From NCBI RefSeq assembly GCF_921293095.1, contig NC_060253.1, forward strand, positions 72,143,992-72,207,991: a stretch of 64,000 nt of DNA, read 5' to 3'. The translations under genes and the position numbers were made by a program. The notes beneath the pieces are model-generated. The model saw only the letters and a list, made by a program, of their open reading frames with translations, was not told the origin of the DNA and ran no database searches. Origin of the DNA: Ischnura elegans. Lineage: Eukaryota; Arthropoda; Insecta; Odonata; Coenagrionidae. Position 1 is the stretch's first letter, and every line of letters begins with the position of its first letter. Shown piece by piece: positions 42,122 to 52,024 of the stretch.

Positions 42122-43138
42122 ATGCCGGATCCTCCCACCGTTCCGCCCACAATGGCTCCTGCCAATGTATCCGGGTTTTTATACGCGGTAGAAGTATTTT
42201 CAGGGGAAGACGACGAGATAGCCGTCGAGGAGTTTTTGTCGACTCTTGAAACCGCGGCCACTTTGGGCCAATGGAGTCCTAACCATAGAGTAATGGTATT
42301 GAAATTACGTATCAAGGGCAAGGCACGGCTATTTGTGAATACGCTCGCGCCCGAAGTAGGAAGTAATTGGGAGGCCTTGAAAAACGCGCTAAGGGAAAGA
42401 TTCTCCGCACGGGAAAACGCAGGGGCTAGGTTGAGGAAATTATTAGATTGCCGACAGGGTCGCGAAACGGTGAGAGAATACGCGGAGCGAATCCGAGCTC
42501 TGGGCGAAGCTCCGCAAGATTCAGTGACCGACCCGGAGGAACGCCGATGGCGGGCCAAAGTGCGGGAGGAGACGATGTTACAACAATTTTTACAGGGGCT
42601 GAGGGAAGGGATCCGGAGATTCGTGTTAATCCGGGAGCCGTCCACTTTTCAAGAGGCAGTGCGCCTCGCGAAAATGGAGGAACAAAATGACGAGCAAGGC
42701 AGAAATAGACTATGTTTAGTGGCCGGTCCCACCACGCCATCGGGTGACCGCGATAATCACCCCCCATCACCGCCGCCCTTTTCACCCGCGCCATCACGGC
42801 CAATGTGCTACCAGTGTCGACAATACGGGCACTTCGCAAGGGATTGCGTAATAAACCCCATGCGCTGCTTTAATTGCAACGAGATGGGGCATGTGCGGCG
42901 CGAGTGTCGAGCAAATAGATTTTCCACTCGGAACTACGCACCGCCTCGGGCGGAACGCCCTCCTCCCCCCGTCCGATCGCGAGCCCCTCCCCCCAATGCT
43001 AACCATACGGGAGGGACGAAGAAGGCGTTCAACCCACGAAGCAGCGCTCCGACAGCGGGAGGACGACGCCCCACCCACCCAAACGGACTTCCCTCCGGGC
43101 ACCAGTCCCGCCGCGCGGAGGGGACTCGGCGATGGTGA
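42122..43138 (+). CDS. Gag of Ty3/gypsy element
   Basis: 338 codons from ATG at 42122. The N-terminal two thirds is the capsid-like region typical of gypsy gag (helical, with SNWEALKNALRERF near residue 83). Two CCHC zinc knuckles follow near residues 222-255, CYQCRQYGHFARDC and CFNCNEMGHVRREC, for RNA binding. The C-terminus is basic and proline-rich. Gag forms the particle that packages element RNA. The frame is uninterrupted. Its TGA (43136-43138) overlaps the pol ATG in ATGGTGA, and a shift-prone heptamer lies 52 bases before the stop. The start is chosen because it is the first ATG after the leader and precedes the capsid region. Confidence 0.92.
   Translation: MPDPPTVPPTMAPANVSGFLYAVEVFSGEDDEIAVEEFLSTLETAATLGQWSPNHRVMVLKLRIKGKARLFVNTLAPEVGSNWEALKNALRERFSARENAGARLRKLLDCRQGRETVREYAERIRALGEAPQDSVTDPEERRWRAKVREETMLQQFLQGLREGIRRFVLIREPSTFQEAVRLAKMEEQNDEQGRNRLCLVAGPTTPSGDRDNHPPSPPPFSPAPSRPMCYQCRQYGHFARDCVINPMRCFNCNEMGHVRRECRANRFSTRNYAPPRAERPPPPVRSRAPPPNANHTGGTKKAFNPRSSAPTAGGRRPTHPNGLPSGHQSRRAEGTRRW
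43078..43126 (+). promoter_or_regulatory. Candidate -1 frameshift signal (slippery site plus pseudoknot)
   Basis: CCCAAAC at 43078-43084 is an X XXY YYZ heptamer in the gag frame (C CCA AAC). After a 6-8 base spacer a stem can form: CTCCG (43093-43097) with CGGAG (43116-43120), extendable to 7 bp. The loop AGTCCC (43104-43109) pairs with GGGACT (43121-43126), giving an H-type pseudoknot. A -1 shift here enters the pol frame, which is open from this point through the pol ATG. Confidence 0.65.
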
Positions 43139-46100
43139 AAGGAAAGCGGGAGAGATTGGCGCCGTCAACCCGCCGAGCAGACACAACGGGTTATGCCGTG
43201 TCCGTCGAGGTGGGAGGCAGCCGCGCGACCCTTCTCATCGACACGGGAGCCACGCTGTCCCTCCTCAGAGAAGAAGTCCCCCGCCCCAACCACCCCCTTC
43301 ACCCCCCCTTGACACAACTTCGCGGAGTCACTGGCCATCACCTAGCCATAACGGGGACGGTGACTCTCCCGGTGAGGTTAGGAAAAGGCACGTTTTTCCA
43401 TGAATTTCAGGTAGTGGGGTCGGACTTAAGATTACCCGCCGACGGCATTTTAGGATTGGATCTCCTTCGGACAATGGAAGCGAGTCTAAATCTAAAAACA
43501 GAAGTGTTGAGAGTGGGTAATGAAGACTTCCCTTTGGAAGCGGTTGTCTTTGGCCGGGACGCGGGGGTTGTAGCGCGGGAGGAAGAGAGAGGGAGACGAG
43601 AGAAAGGGGAAAATCCTCAGATGGTTAGACTAAAAGAGCGCACGCGGATTTCCCCGCGCAGTGAGGTGGTCACTATGGGGATCCTCGGGAAGAACGGAGG
43701 GCAGGGCGAGCAGACATTATTAATGGAACCGGTCGAAGTTCCTATCCATGGGATCATGGTCGGAAGAGGAATTGTGCGCCGATTGGAGGGAAATCAAATC
43801 CCGGTGAAATTAATTAATGTCTCGAATGAGGAATTGGAAATTCCCGTAAATATGGTGGTGGGAAACATTACGCGGGAATTTAAACTTCCGGAGGCCGCTC
43901 ATAAGGAGTTTATTCGGAGGGAGAATAGCCTTCCCGAGGAATTAGAAACTAAGTGTTTGCAATTGCCGGGGGAGGAAGGAAAGAGGTTAAGGGAAGTGTT
44001 ATTGGAGTATAGGGACATTTTTCACAGGGAAGGGAAACCACTGGGTAAAACGTCGCGAGTGCGCCACGGAATCCACACCGGAAACCATGCCCCCATATTT
44101 CGACGACCGTATCGGGTTCCACAGACGCAGCGGGAGACAATGCGCACTCACATCACAGACATGCTCGCACAGGGAATTATTCAGGATTCTACATCCCCCT
44201 GGAGTGCGCCGGTGGTGCTAGTCGCGAAAAAATCAGAGAACGGAGAGGAGAAGCTCCGTTTCTGCACAGACTTTCGCGCACTCAATCAAGTTACCCGGAG
44301 AGACGAATACCCCTTGCCAAATATACAAGAGACGCTGGACCAACTAGGAGGAGCGAAATATTTCTCCACGCTAGATATGGCTAGTGGTTATTGGCAAATA
44401 GAGGTCGATCCCCGGGATAGAGAAAAAACGGCTTTCTCGACACCCGAGGGACATTATGAATACCTTAGGATGCCCTTCGGGCTGGCTAATAGTCCAAGCA
44501 CCTTCCAAAGACTGATGGATTCCGTCCTATCAGGGCTTAAAGGAAGCAAGTGTCTCGTATACCTTGATGATATAATTGTTCATGGTCGAGACACAGGGGA
44601 GCATTTGGCTAACCTAAGGGAAGTGTTTGAGCGATTGCGGGCCTCGGGACTGACATTACAACCAGCCAAATGCAAATTTTTGGAAAATTCGGTGAAATAT
44701 TTGGGGCATATTATTTCATCGAAGGGAGTGGAGCCAGATCCCGATAAAATTAGGGCAATCAGTAATTTTCCCCCTCCACATAACCTACGGACCCTCAGGG
44801 GATTTTTGGGCTTAGTTGGATATTACCGCCGATTTATTCCGAAGTTCGCCCAAATAGCTAAACCTCTGACGGAACTCACTAAGAAGGGTGTGAAATTTGA
44901 GTGGACTCAGAAAGCATCTTTTGAAACATCGAGAAACTTTTTATGTACCGAGCCGGTACTTCGGTACCCAGATTTCAAGAAACCTTTTATAATATACACC
45001 GACGCTTCCGCGGAAGCCTTGGGGGCCGTCTTAGCCCAGAAGGATGCCAGTGGGGAGTACGTAGTCGCTTACGCTAGCCGGCAATTAAATAAAGCGGAGC
45101 GTAATTACAGCGCTACAGAGAGGGAATGCCTGGGGGTAGTATGGGCGGTAAGGTATATGAGGTGTTACGTGTACGGGAGGGCCTTTACAGTTGTTACGGA
45201 TCATAGGCCTTTGAAATGGTTATTTTCGCTAAAAGATTCATCGTCACGGTTGACTCGGTGGTCTCTTCTCCTAAGCGAATATGATTTCGAAATACAACAT
45301 CGGCCCGGGAAAATACACCAAAATGCCGACGTTTTGTCTCGTAACCCGGTGGCGGTTATTCAAACACCCTTCGAGCCTGTGTGGGATAGACAATTAATAC
45401 GAGACGAGCAGGCAAGGGATCAATGGTGTGGGAAGGTGATGGAACAAATGGAGAAATCCGGGGGAAAAAGTGATTTCTATACCGATCAAGAGGGGATCTT
45501 GTATCGGAAGGGGAAAAAGGGCGAAGAGCAGTTGGTTGCTCCCAACAGCATGCGGGAGAGGGTGCTTAGAGCGTTTCATGACTCGCCGTGGGCGGGCCAT
45601 ATGGGAATAAAACGCACCCTGGGGGCCATTGGGGCAAAATTTTGGTGGCCCAAGATGATAAGTGATGTGATCACCCATTGCACGCATTGCCATTCGTGTC
45701 AATTGCGTAAAGACCCTCAGAAACAAAACAGGGCGCCATTACAGTCTTTACCGGAAGTGACTGGCCCCCTGCAGAGGGCAGCAATGGACATCGTGGGACC
45801 ACTACCAAGGACGGATAGAGGGAACCGATACATCCTTACCTTCCAGGATGCCTTTACCAAGTACCCGGAAGCGATAGCCATTCCCGATCAGAAAGCGGAA
45901 ACGGTAGCTAGGGTATTTGTGGAGTCGATCATTACTCGTCACGGCGTCCCGCGACAATTGTTGACGGACCGCGGGGCGAACTTCACCTCCCAGCTCATGA
46001 GAGAAGTGTGTAAGCTCTTAGGGATAAAGAAGTTACAAACAACAGCTTACCATCCCTCCGGAAACGGGCTGATCGAGCGAAGCCATAGGACGTTGATGAA

Positions 46101-46851
46101 CATTTTGTCACACTTTGTGGACAAATATCAACGAAGCTGGGATGATTGGGTACAGTTCGCCATGCTGGCCTATAGGAGCTCTCCCCACTCCGTTACCCGA
46201 GAGACCCCCTACTTCCTCATGCACGGACGGCATATTGAATTACCGTTCGACGATATTACTTCGCCAGCCTCCATTAATTACGCTACGGACAGTAATTACG
46301 CAGCCGAACTCCAAGCGCGGTTGAAACTCTCTTTTCAAGCCGTCGCAGAAAGAATACGAGCCGGACAAAAGACCCAGGCAAAAGAGTATAATAAACGTGC
46401 TACGGAAGTATCGTTCCAACAGGGGGACTGGGTGTTCGTGCGAAAAGACGCTACACGGCCAGGGACAACTAGAAAGTTAGATAAACATTGGGAAGGGCCA
46501 TATGAAATCTTAGAGCAAACCAGTCCGGTGAACTATAGAATTAAAAGTGTACAAGGGTATAAAGGCGCTCAAATAGTGCATGTGAATCGTTTAAAACAGT
46601 GCAAACTAAGTGATGCCCCTCGTGCCCCCGCCTCCCCTCCCCTACCAGCCGAAGAAAAAGTGAAAGGACGACGACGGAGGAGGCAAGAGCCCTCCCCTCC
46701 CCTCCCGCCATATTGTGTCGTCCCAGGTGTCGAGTGGGACACGGGTCCCCCTTCAAGACCTTCCCCTCCCTCACTACCCACCCTCTCTCCCCCGCCACAT
46801 CGGTACCCCCTCCGCAGCCGAGGACCGGTCGAGCTGACGAGGGAAGTGTAA
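43132..46851 (+). CDS. Pol polyprotein of Ty3/gypsy element
   Basis: 1239 codons, apparently intact. Order is protease, reverse transcriptase, RNase H, integrase, as in Ty3/gypsy. Protease active site LIDTGA near residue 37. RT has LDMASGYWQI, MPFGLANSP and the catalytic YLDD near residue 476. RNase H begins YTDAS near 622. The integrase zinc finger (H...H, CTHCHSCQ) lies near 816-860, and the core acidic residues are in MDIVGP (near 885), LTDRG (near 943) and GLIERS (near 981). A GPY-type module KHWEGPYEILEQ follows near 1120, and the C-terminus has YPLRSRG. Translation is probably by -1 frameshift from gag, since the frame is open upstream of the ATG; reinitiation at ATGGTGA is the alternative. 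No env follows in this orientation. It is the best model for the decayed minus-strand pol pieces. Confidence 0.95.
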   Translation: MVKGKRERLAPSTRRADTTGYAVSVEVGGSRATLLIDTGATLSLLREEVPRPNHPLHPPLTQLRGVTGHHLAITGTVTLPVRLGKGTFFHEFQVVGSDLRLPADGILGLDLLRTMEASLNLKTEVLRVGNEDFPLEAVVFGRDAGVVAREEERGRREKGENPQMVRLKERTRISPRSEVVTMGILGKNGGQGEQTLLMEPVEVPIHGIMVGRGIVRRLEGNQIPVKLINVSNEELEIPVNMVVGNITREFKLPEAAHKEFIRRENSLPEELETKCLQLPGEEGKRLREVLLEYRDIFHREGKPLGKTSRVRHGIHTGNHAPIFRRPYRVPQTQRETMRTHITDMLAQGIIQDSTSPWSAPVVLVAKKSENGEEKLRFCTDFRALNQVTRRDEYPLPNIQETLDQLGGAKYFSTLDMASGYWQIEVDPRDREKTAFSTPEGHYEYLRMPFGLANSPSTFQRLMDSVLSGLKGSKCLVYLDDIIVHGRDTGEHLANLREVFERLRASGLTLQPAKCKFLENSVKYLGHIISSKGVEPDPDKIRAISNFPPPHNLRTLRGFLGLVGYYRRFIPKFAQIAKPLTELTKKGVKFEWTQKASFETSRNFLCTEPVLRYPDFKKPFIIYTDASAEALGAVLAQKDASGEYVVAYASRQLNKAERNYSATERECLGVVWAVRYMRCYVYGRAFTVVTDHRPLKWLFSLKDSSSRLTRWSLLLSEYDFEIQHRPGKIHQNADVLSRNPVAVIQTPFEPVWDRQLIRDEQARDQWCGKVMEQMEKSGGKSDFYTDQEGILYRKGKKGEEQLVAPNSMRERVLRAFHDSPWAGHMGIKRTLGAIGAKFWWPKMISDVITHCTHCHSCQLRKDPQKQNRAPLQSLPEVTGPLQRAAMDIVGPLPRTDRGNRYILTFQDAFTKYPEAIAIPDQKAETVARVFVESIITRHGVPRQLLTDRGANFTSQLMREVCKLLGIKKLQTTAYHPSGNGLIERSHRTLMNILSHFVDKYQRSWDDWVQFAMLAYRSSPHSVTRETPYFLMHGRHIELPFDDITSPASINYATDSNYAAELQARLKLSFQAVAERIRAGQKTQAKEYNKRATEVSFQQGDWVFVRKDATRPGTTRKLDKHWEGPYEILEQTSPVNYRIKSVQGYKGAQIVHVNRLKQCKLSDAPRAPASPPLPAEEKVKGRRRRRQEPSPPLPPYCVVPGVEWDTGPPSRPSPPSLPTLSPPPHRYPLRSRGPVELTREV

Positions 46852-46935
46852 ACAAAGAGGGGTGACGAAACGCGGGATGGCCGCGCGGAACTAATGGTGA
46901 AAGATTTTCGGTTGCCTTATCTCTTAGTGTGGGAT
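46852..46935 (+). other. Post-pol segment with purine tract; 3' LTR not found
   Basis: AAAGAGGGG at 46854-46862 resembles a polypurine tract, but the sequence after it does not match the start of LTR D. The element therefore seems to lack its 3' LTR, or an env/LTR portion was lost before or with the rearrangements that brought in the minus-strand env C. Confidence 0.4.
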
Positions 46936-46939
46936 TTAA

Positions 46940-49900
46940 CCCGTCAGTTCCCATGCTCAGAATTTTTAGTAAATTAATATTAATTTGATCATTTTGAGCT
47001 AAAATCATCTCCATTAGGTGGTTAAAGTGGTTTTTGAAGCATTTTTTACATTGGTTTTAGAACAGGAGGGGTGTCACCCTCAGGTGACGTTGGGCAATAG
47101 CCATCAAATTTTGAATGAATAAAATATAAGAGAGAGGATTTTCAAGATTAATATTAATTTTGTTTACACATATTTTAGAACAAGAAATCATGAAAGTTAC
47201 ATCATTTTTAAAATATATTCTGTGCAACACACATGAAATGCGTGGATAAAAAAAATAAAAAAGGCACTTTTGAACCTAAATACCAGAAAAGTGTTTTTTC
47301 CCTGCATTTATTTTCTCCCATGGAACTCATACCAGCAATGAATATGAAGGCCAACTTTACACTTTTTGCACATAATCCTTGTCCTCTGGTGACATTTAGC
47401 ACAACGGCGTTGAGAACAATGCTCTTTGACATGGTCATCTACATCATCAGAAAGCCTAACTTCAAGGGGAATTCTTGCGGCCACGGCTCCTCGCGCTGTA
47501 CTTTGTGAAGGTGGTTTTCCGTATAGTCCACAATATACCTGCACAATACTTCTTCTGAAGTCACAATATGAAAATTCTTCAGTTGTATTTTCTTTGAACA
47601 CTCTCCAAGCATTTTGGCAGGCAGCATCTAGCCCAAAGGCAAATAGGGGAAACCACCACTTTTTTCCTCTGTAGCTGACTCTCAAGGAGTGTAGGTTTTC
47701 ATCAAATCTATCCACTCCCCCCATATATTTATTGTATTTTCTAACCGAATTTGGGCAGGATACTTGAATTCTACATCTTTTTCCTTGAACAACGCCAACT
47801 CTGTCCGCTGCACTCACTGGACTTGCGCTATGGCAGTTGGATGCAATGGTGACAATGCTATTGTCATGCCACTTTACGACAGAAAGATCACGCGTGACTT
47901 TCAGTGAGAACGAGCCTCTCTTTTTTTTCTTTAGCATAGGAGATGGTTCTAGAGGGCATTTATCTAGCCTATTCTCCCTAATAGTGCCAGTTCCACCTGT
48001 GTTTAGCTCTGTTAGCCTGGATATTAGAGGAAAGCTAGAAAAAAAATTATCAAAGTACAAATTGTATGGTCCGAAATCTGAAGGTAATCTACTCTGCATT
48101 TCCAAAACTACAGCACCGCTCAACCCAAATTTAGATTGCAGAGGATGCTGCGCAGCTTTTGCTCCTTGATAGGGTTCAAAGGAAACTAAATACCCCAATC
48201 GTGTTGCACAAGACCACAACTTGTAGCCAAACCGCAACGGTTTTCCATGCATATGCTGTTTAGTGCTATGCCGTCCGTAATAAGGCACCATGGTTTCGTC
48301 TATAGAAATATGTGAGGATGCAACATATTTGAAATTTTTAATGAAATTTTTGTTCAAGAATCTAAAATATTCACGCACTTTTCCGAATTTATCTCCTGTT
48401 GGCAGGTTCATATTATCACAAAGATGTAAATACTTCTGGATTTCAAAAAACCTATTGCGCCGAATACAATTCGCAATAAGATTATTGTGGGTGTCAGACT
48501 TTGTTTCCCAAAACATTCGAATGTACTTCGGTGTTCGATAGCCTGTTAGTAGTAAGACAGCAATGTATACTTTCAATTCTTCTGACGTCAAATTTAAAGT
48601 ATGGTTCCTTTGCAAGGCATACAAGTTAGACATTTTAACAATATATGAAATGATTTCGTCACCGTACATGGATTCAAAGCACTGAACTGGAGACATATCA
48701 AATTTGTGAACTTCATTCACCTGCTGCTCTGAATCTCCTCTACCACTTGGGACAAAGTTTTTCTCCACGCTGGTCCAATTTCTCTGTACTCGTGCGCCCT
48801 TCATTTTTTTCTTTGGTGGCTTTCGCTCCACTGTTGTTCCACCAACATCGGATGGTACACTTTCAATTGAAGATTCTCCCGAATCCTGTATTGGTGATAT
48901 TTAATGAACAATGTAAGTTAAAATATTCATTCATAAAAATTTACTACCGATGTATTTCAGAAGAGTCCCTAGATAAATGTAATCTTACATCATTCACAGA
49001 AGTATACGAGTGAGTGCCTATTTCCACTTGTGAGCGAAGTATCCTTGGCGGCAAATTATTCATATCTGCCACTGTTTCATCACCACTCTCTTCTTCCGTA
49101 ATGTCTCCATCTTCCTCAGGAATTAAAATAATATCAGCGTCATCCAAATTATCATTGTGGAGATCAGACTGCAATTCTTCTAAAATTTCGTGCAGTTGTA
49201 AGCTAAAAAGCAACATGAAATATTATCAATGCAAATAAAAAATTGATTAAAATATTTTTGATTAATACCATATGCACGGTTATAAAATAAAAATTCAGAA
49301 TATTAAATTATGAAAAATACCATGAACGTCCGTATATTTTACCCACAATTTTAGAACACACTACACAACAGTAAGCACAGAAATAATAAAAAAAAATCCG
49401 TATATATAAATAGTTCCACTAAAAATTGTTGACATGAAAATGTGCCATCAAGCTCATAGCTACAGTAAATAGTTTACAAAACTATTAGCAGGGAATAAAT
49501 CTGCTTGAATATTTAAGAAGTTCAGTCTGATTGAAATGGAGAGTTTGAAAATGTTCCGTGCAGCCTTTCCCATAAATACAGCCCATCAAGATGCTTCACT
49601 TCCCAACGTCACCTGTAGGTGACATCAAAAATTCGAAGTACCTCATTTGCTATAGGAATGAAAAGTTTCAATGAATTTTATTTTATGTAAGAACTTACAT
49701 ATACTTAGTCATCAAAACTAAAATGATAATATCATTTACGTACCTCTTCTGAAGTTTACAGGCCATAACAGTAGGTCTGGTCACTAAAATCCACACACAA
49801 CCTCACTGTCTTCTATTCAAAGGCGTACTGAAGACTCCTCTGTCGCCGAAACAATATGATAATCCAATATGTGGTGCAGAAAGACACAAAGAAACATAAC

Positions 49901-49990
49901 GAAAACATACCGTGCCCCTAAGATTACATTGTTGCATTTTGTGTGTTCACAAAAGTGTGTCACCTGTAGGTGACGTCGGGCGTTGCCGGG
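46940..49990 (-). mobile_element. Autonomous-looking piggyBac element
   Basis: 3051 bp between TTAA duplications at 46936-46939 and 49991-49994. Ends are imperfect inverted repeats: CCCGTCAGTTCCC and, on the other strand, CCCGGCAACGCCC. Subterminal sequences contain palindromic CACCTNNAGGTGAC blocks (47075 region, 49609 region, 49957 region). It carries one transposase gene on the minus strand. It inserted just after the gypsy pol, into TTTAA. Confidence 0.9.
47308..49766 (-). CDS. piggyBac transposase, three predicted exons
   Basis: Predicted exons on the minus strand: 49766-49744 (23 bases, MACKLQK then a split codon; donor GTACGTAA), 49202-48989 (acceptor TTGCTTTTTAG, donor GTAAGA), and 48885-47308 (acceptor CAATACAG). 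Their lengths sum to 1815 bases, 604 codons, and all phases agree. The N-terminus is acidic, as is usual for piggyBac. Catalytic aspartates are seen in ISIDET (about residue 275), LYFDNFF (about 358) and GGVDRFD (about 471), matching the DDD triad of the T. ni enzyme. The C-terminus is a cysteine-rich zinc-binding domain (CAKCHQRT, CKKCKVGLHIHC) that recognises terminal repeats. The protein cuts and pastes at TTAA. All motifs are present and the frames are open, so activity is plausible. Exon 1 is inferred from splice signals only. Confidence 0.85.
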
Positions 49991-49994
49991 TTAA

Positions 49995-50054
49995 ACGGTT
50001 TTCAGGTGGATAATAAGTCGTGGGCAACTCCAATTCATTCTTTTTTTTTATTGG

Positions 50055-50085
<31 letters not shown>

Positions 50086-50151
50086 CATTTTTTCCCTCCT
50101 CCCAATTATGCATACAAGAGACAGATAAATTGGGACAATATTAATTGGTTT
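49995..50151. other. Junction with TA microsatellite
   Basis: Contains an A/T-rich (TA)n run at about 50055-50087. On the minus strand GGGAGGAGGGAAAAAATG next to it could be a polypurine tract for the env C element, but no matching LTR follows. Confidence 0.4.
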
Positions 50152-50409
50152 CTAAAAAGGTGCTGGCTCCCGCCGCTCATCCAGGGTGGGGTGATCGAGG
50201 TAGAAGGGCAGCCGCTGTACTTCCGAAGGGCTGCAGGGCCGCAGTCGGACCTTCAGGTCGGGGTCGTCCGGTAGGGTATTATATATGAGGGATATCATAG
50301 CATCCTCCATGTTGGTAAAACGCAGGTACCCATACACCTTCCATAGTCTCTCTACGAGACAGCTCACATTTTCGCCACACGTCTCGCTGTACGACATCTC
50401 TCCTCTCAT
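50152..50409 (-). CDS. Post-env accessory ORF, subfamily C, second copy
   Basis: 85 codons. The first third (MRGEMSYSETCGENVSC) is unlike the others; from VERLWKVYGYLRFTNMEDA onward it matches the accessory family: strand-like YGYLRF, helix AMISLIYNT, strand LKVRLRPCSPSE. It is a paralogue of the ORF immediately upstream (50486-50818), so this provirus carried two accessory genes in tandem. The N-terminal strand is lost or altered, so it may be decayed. Confidence 0.5.
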   Translation of the reverse strand: MRGEMSYSETCGENVSCLVERLWKVYGYLRFTNMEDAMISLIYNTLPDDPDLKVRLRPCSPSEVQRLPFYLDHPTLDERREPAPF

Positions 50410-50485
50410 AGGTTTTTCTCTTATTTTTCTCTCCCATTTTATTTTACTTATTTTTTCTCATGCTATGAATATACAAAACATCTAA

Positions 50486-50818
50486 TTAAAAAACAAAAAT
50501 TTCTAAAAGATAAGGGTTCCGGCTGATTATCCAGTGCGTCCCATTGTACGTGGAAACCCCTTCGTCGCATTCGGATAGGCTGCAGGGCCGCAGGCGGAGA
50601 TTGAGGCCGTCTTCGCCCACCACGGTGTTGTATATAAGGGCCACCATTGCTGCCTCCATATCCGCGAGCCGCAGATACCCCCACGCACTCCCTGTGTTGG
50701 GGTCTCTGTTGAGGTGGACCTCTATCAGTGGCCCCGTCACCTCGAGGTCTTGTAACCATGCCTCCACCTCCAGGTCCGTGGCTACCCCCTCCACCCGAAC
50801 CCAACTGCTCCGCAGCAT
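50486..50818 (-). CDS. Post-env accessory ORF, subfamily C, first copy (RRM-like layout)
   Basis: 110 codons starting MLRSSWVRVEG, 120 bp downstream of the env stop. Predicted order: strand WVRVEGV (RNP2-like), helix EVEAWLQDLEV, strand PLIEVHL, strand SAWGYLRLAD (RNP1-like), helix MEAAMVALIYNTV, strand LNLRLRPCS. This is the beta-alpha-beta-beta-alpha-beta layout of RNA recognition motifs. It is uninterrupted and has no signal peptide or membrane segment, so it probably acts inside the cell. The aligned relatives are at 27.9, 38.3, 54.6 and 55.6 kb. Function unknown; RNA binding is inferred from layout alone. Confidence 0.65.
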   Translation of the reverse strand: MLRSSWVRVEGVATDLEVEAWLQDLEVTGPLIEVHLNRDPNTGSAWGYLRLADMEAAMVALIYNTVVGEDGLNLRLRPCSLSECDEGVSTYNGTHWIISRNPYLLEIFVF

Positions 50819-50940
50819 CGCAGGCCGTAATCAAAGAGGAGGTTCGGATAGCTATTTAGGAGAAGGAGAGAAAGAAAAGGTCAATTTAGGGAAAGCATCT
50901 CGGCTGCCCCTCCCCTGCTTCTTTGACTTCCGTGTCCCTT

Positions 50941-52024
50941 TTACCAGGGAATAGGGAGTATTTCCCTCTCCTCGGGGGCCGATGGTGTAGGCAAGGGCCG
51001 CGCTGTCCGCTTCCGGTACCGGCGGAAGATCATGGCTCCTGCTGCGCAAGTGGCGGCCTCCAGGCTGAGGATTAGGCCCAAATAGGAGATGGTGGGTGCG
51101 GACGGTACCCACGACGCCGCCTCTAAAGATTCCGCTTCTTTCAGCATCTTATCTATGTCTTTAATTGTGATATCCTCCATGTTTTCGGGGGTGCGGCGGG
51201 ACTGTCGGACGAGGTTCTCTAGTAGCTGCTGCTTGTCCGCCGGTGCATTGTTAATGTAGGGGTGGAGTGGGCCTTGCAGGATCTCCGCTATATCGGGCAT
51301 GTAAATATCCGCTCGCCGCGCGGTGATGACCAGGCTCCGGTGGAAAAAGGGTGTGAGGACTTGTCCCTCGGTGTAGCCGTAGCATCCCGGTCGCAGTTCC
51401 ACCACTCCGGTACCGGAGATGAAAGTTTCGGTGACATTCAAGGCTTCCTCGCTCTCGGGGCAGCGTTGTAGGAAATGGCTCTTATGCGGTACGCTGTAAA
51501 CCCAGCGGTTGGTGGACCGCGTTTTATGAAATACTGCCCGGGGGTGTGAAATGACTCGGGTGTCGCAATTTATTGATTTTTCCGCACCCATAAAAATGTC
51601 GTAAAGACAGGAGGTGTAAGGGAATTCCGTTACTTGCCGTCGCGGTGGGCAGATCGTCATCGGCCCCTTCGTGCAGCTTTTTAAATCGCTCTCCTTCAAT
51701 AGCATGTGCCGGAGATGATTCTCGGAAACCGCCAAGTAACGAGCTTCCGGTATGATGGTCAGTGAAGCATTTTCATTAGGGATTTTTTCAGGCAAGGCTA
51801 CTGCTTTGTATAATTTAAAAAATTGGTTTCCAGATTGCAGCGGTATTTCAGCGACTATTCTATTTTTTTGGTTACTGGTGTCGTAGGCGACACGCGCCAT
51901 TGCGTAGTATGAATAAATGTCTGTGTGCGTGAGGGGAAAAGGGAATCGAAGATCAGGAGATAATTTAGTCTGTACAAGTTACAAGGCGTCCAAGAATGCC
52001 ATGGGAGACAAAAAATATGGGCTT
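50941..52024 (-). pseudogene. Errantivirus-type env, C-terminal two thirds
   Basis: The frame from 51900 (319 codons) is open and continues upstream in frame to about 51985, where a TAA interrupts an otherwise env-like stretch ending at the LTR B fragment (52025). Features: YYAMARVAY, MTICPPRR, SCLYDIF, many cysteines, a coiled-coil-like EDITIKDIDKMLKEAESLEA, then a membrane anchor (ISYLGLILSLEAATCAAGAMIF) and basic RRYRKR tail. The furin site and fusion peptide are absent because the 5' third was replaced by LTR B. It is more diverged from the env at 28-31 kb than the 38.6-kb piece is from it. Followed by two accessory ORFs. Confidence 0.85.

Noticed and set aside
42055-43403. Long antisense and alternate-frame ORFs over gag (for example minus 42055-42645, plus 42891-43403)
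   Set aside because: Shadows of the GC-rich gag and pol coding frames, without features of their own.
46894-46935. ATG with a hydrophobic start after gypsy pol as a plus-strand env
   Set aside because: Only about 15 codons before the piggyBac element and nothing env-like afterwards on that strand.
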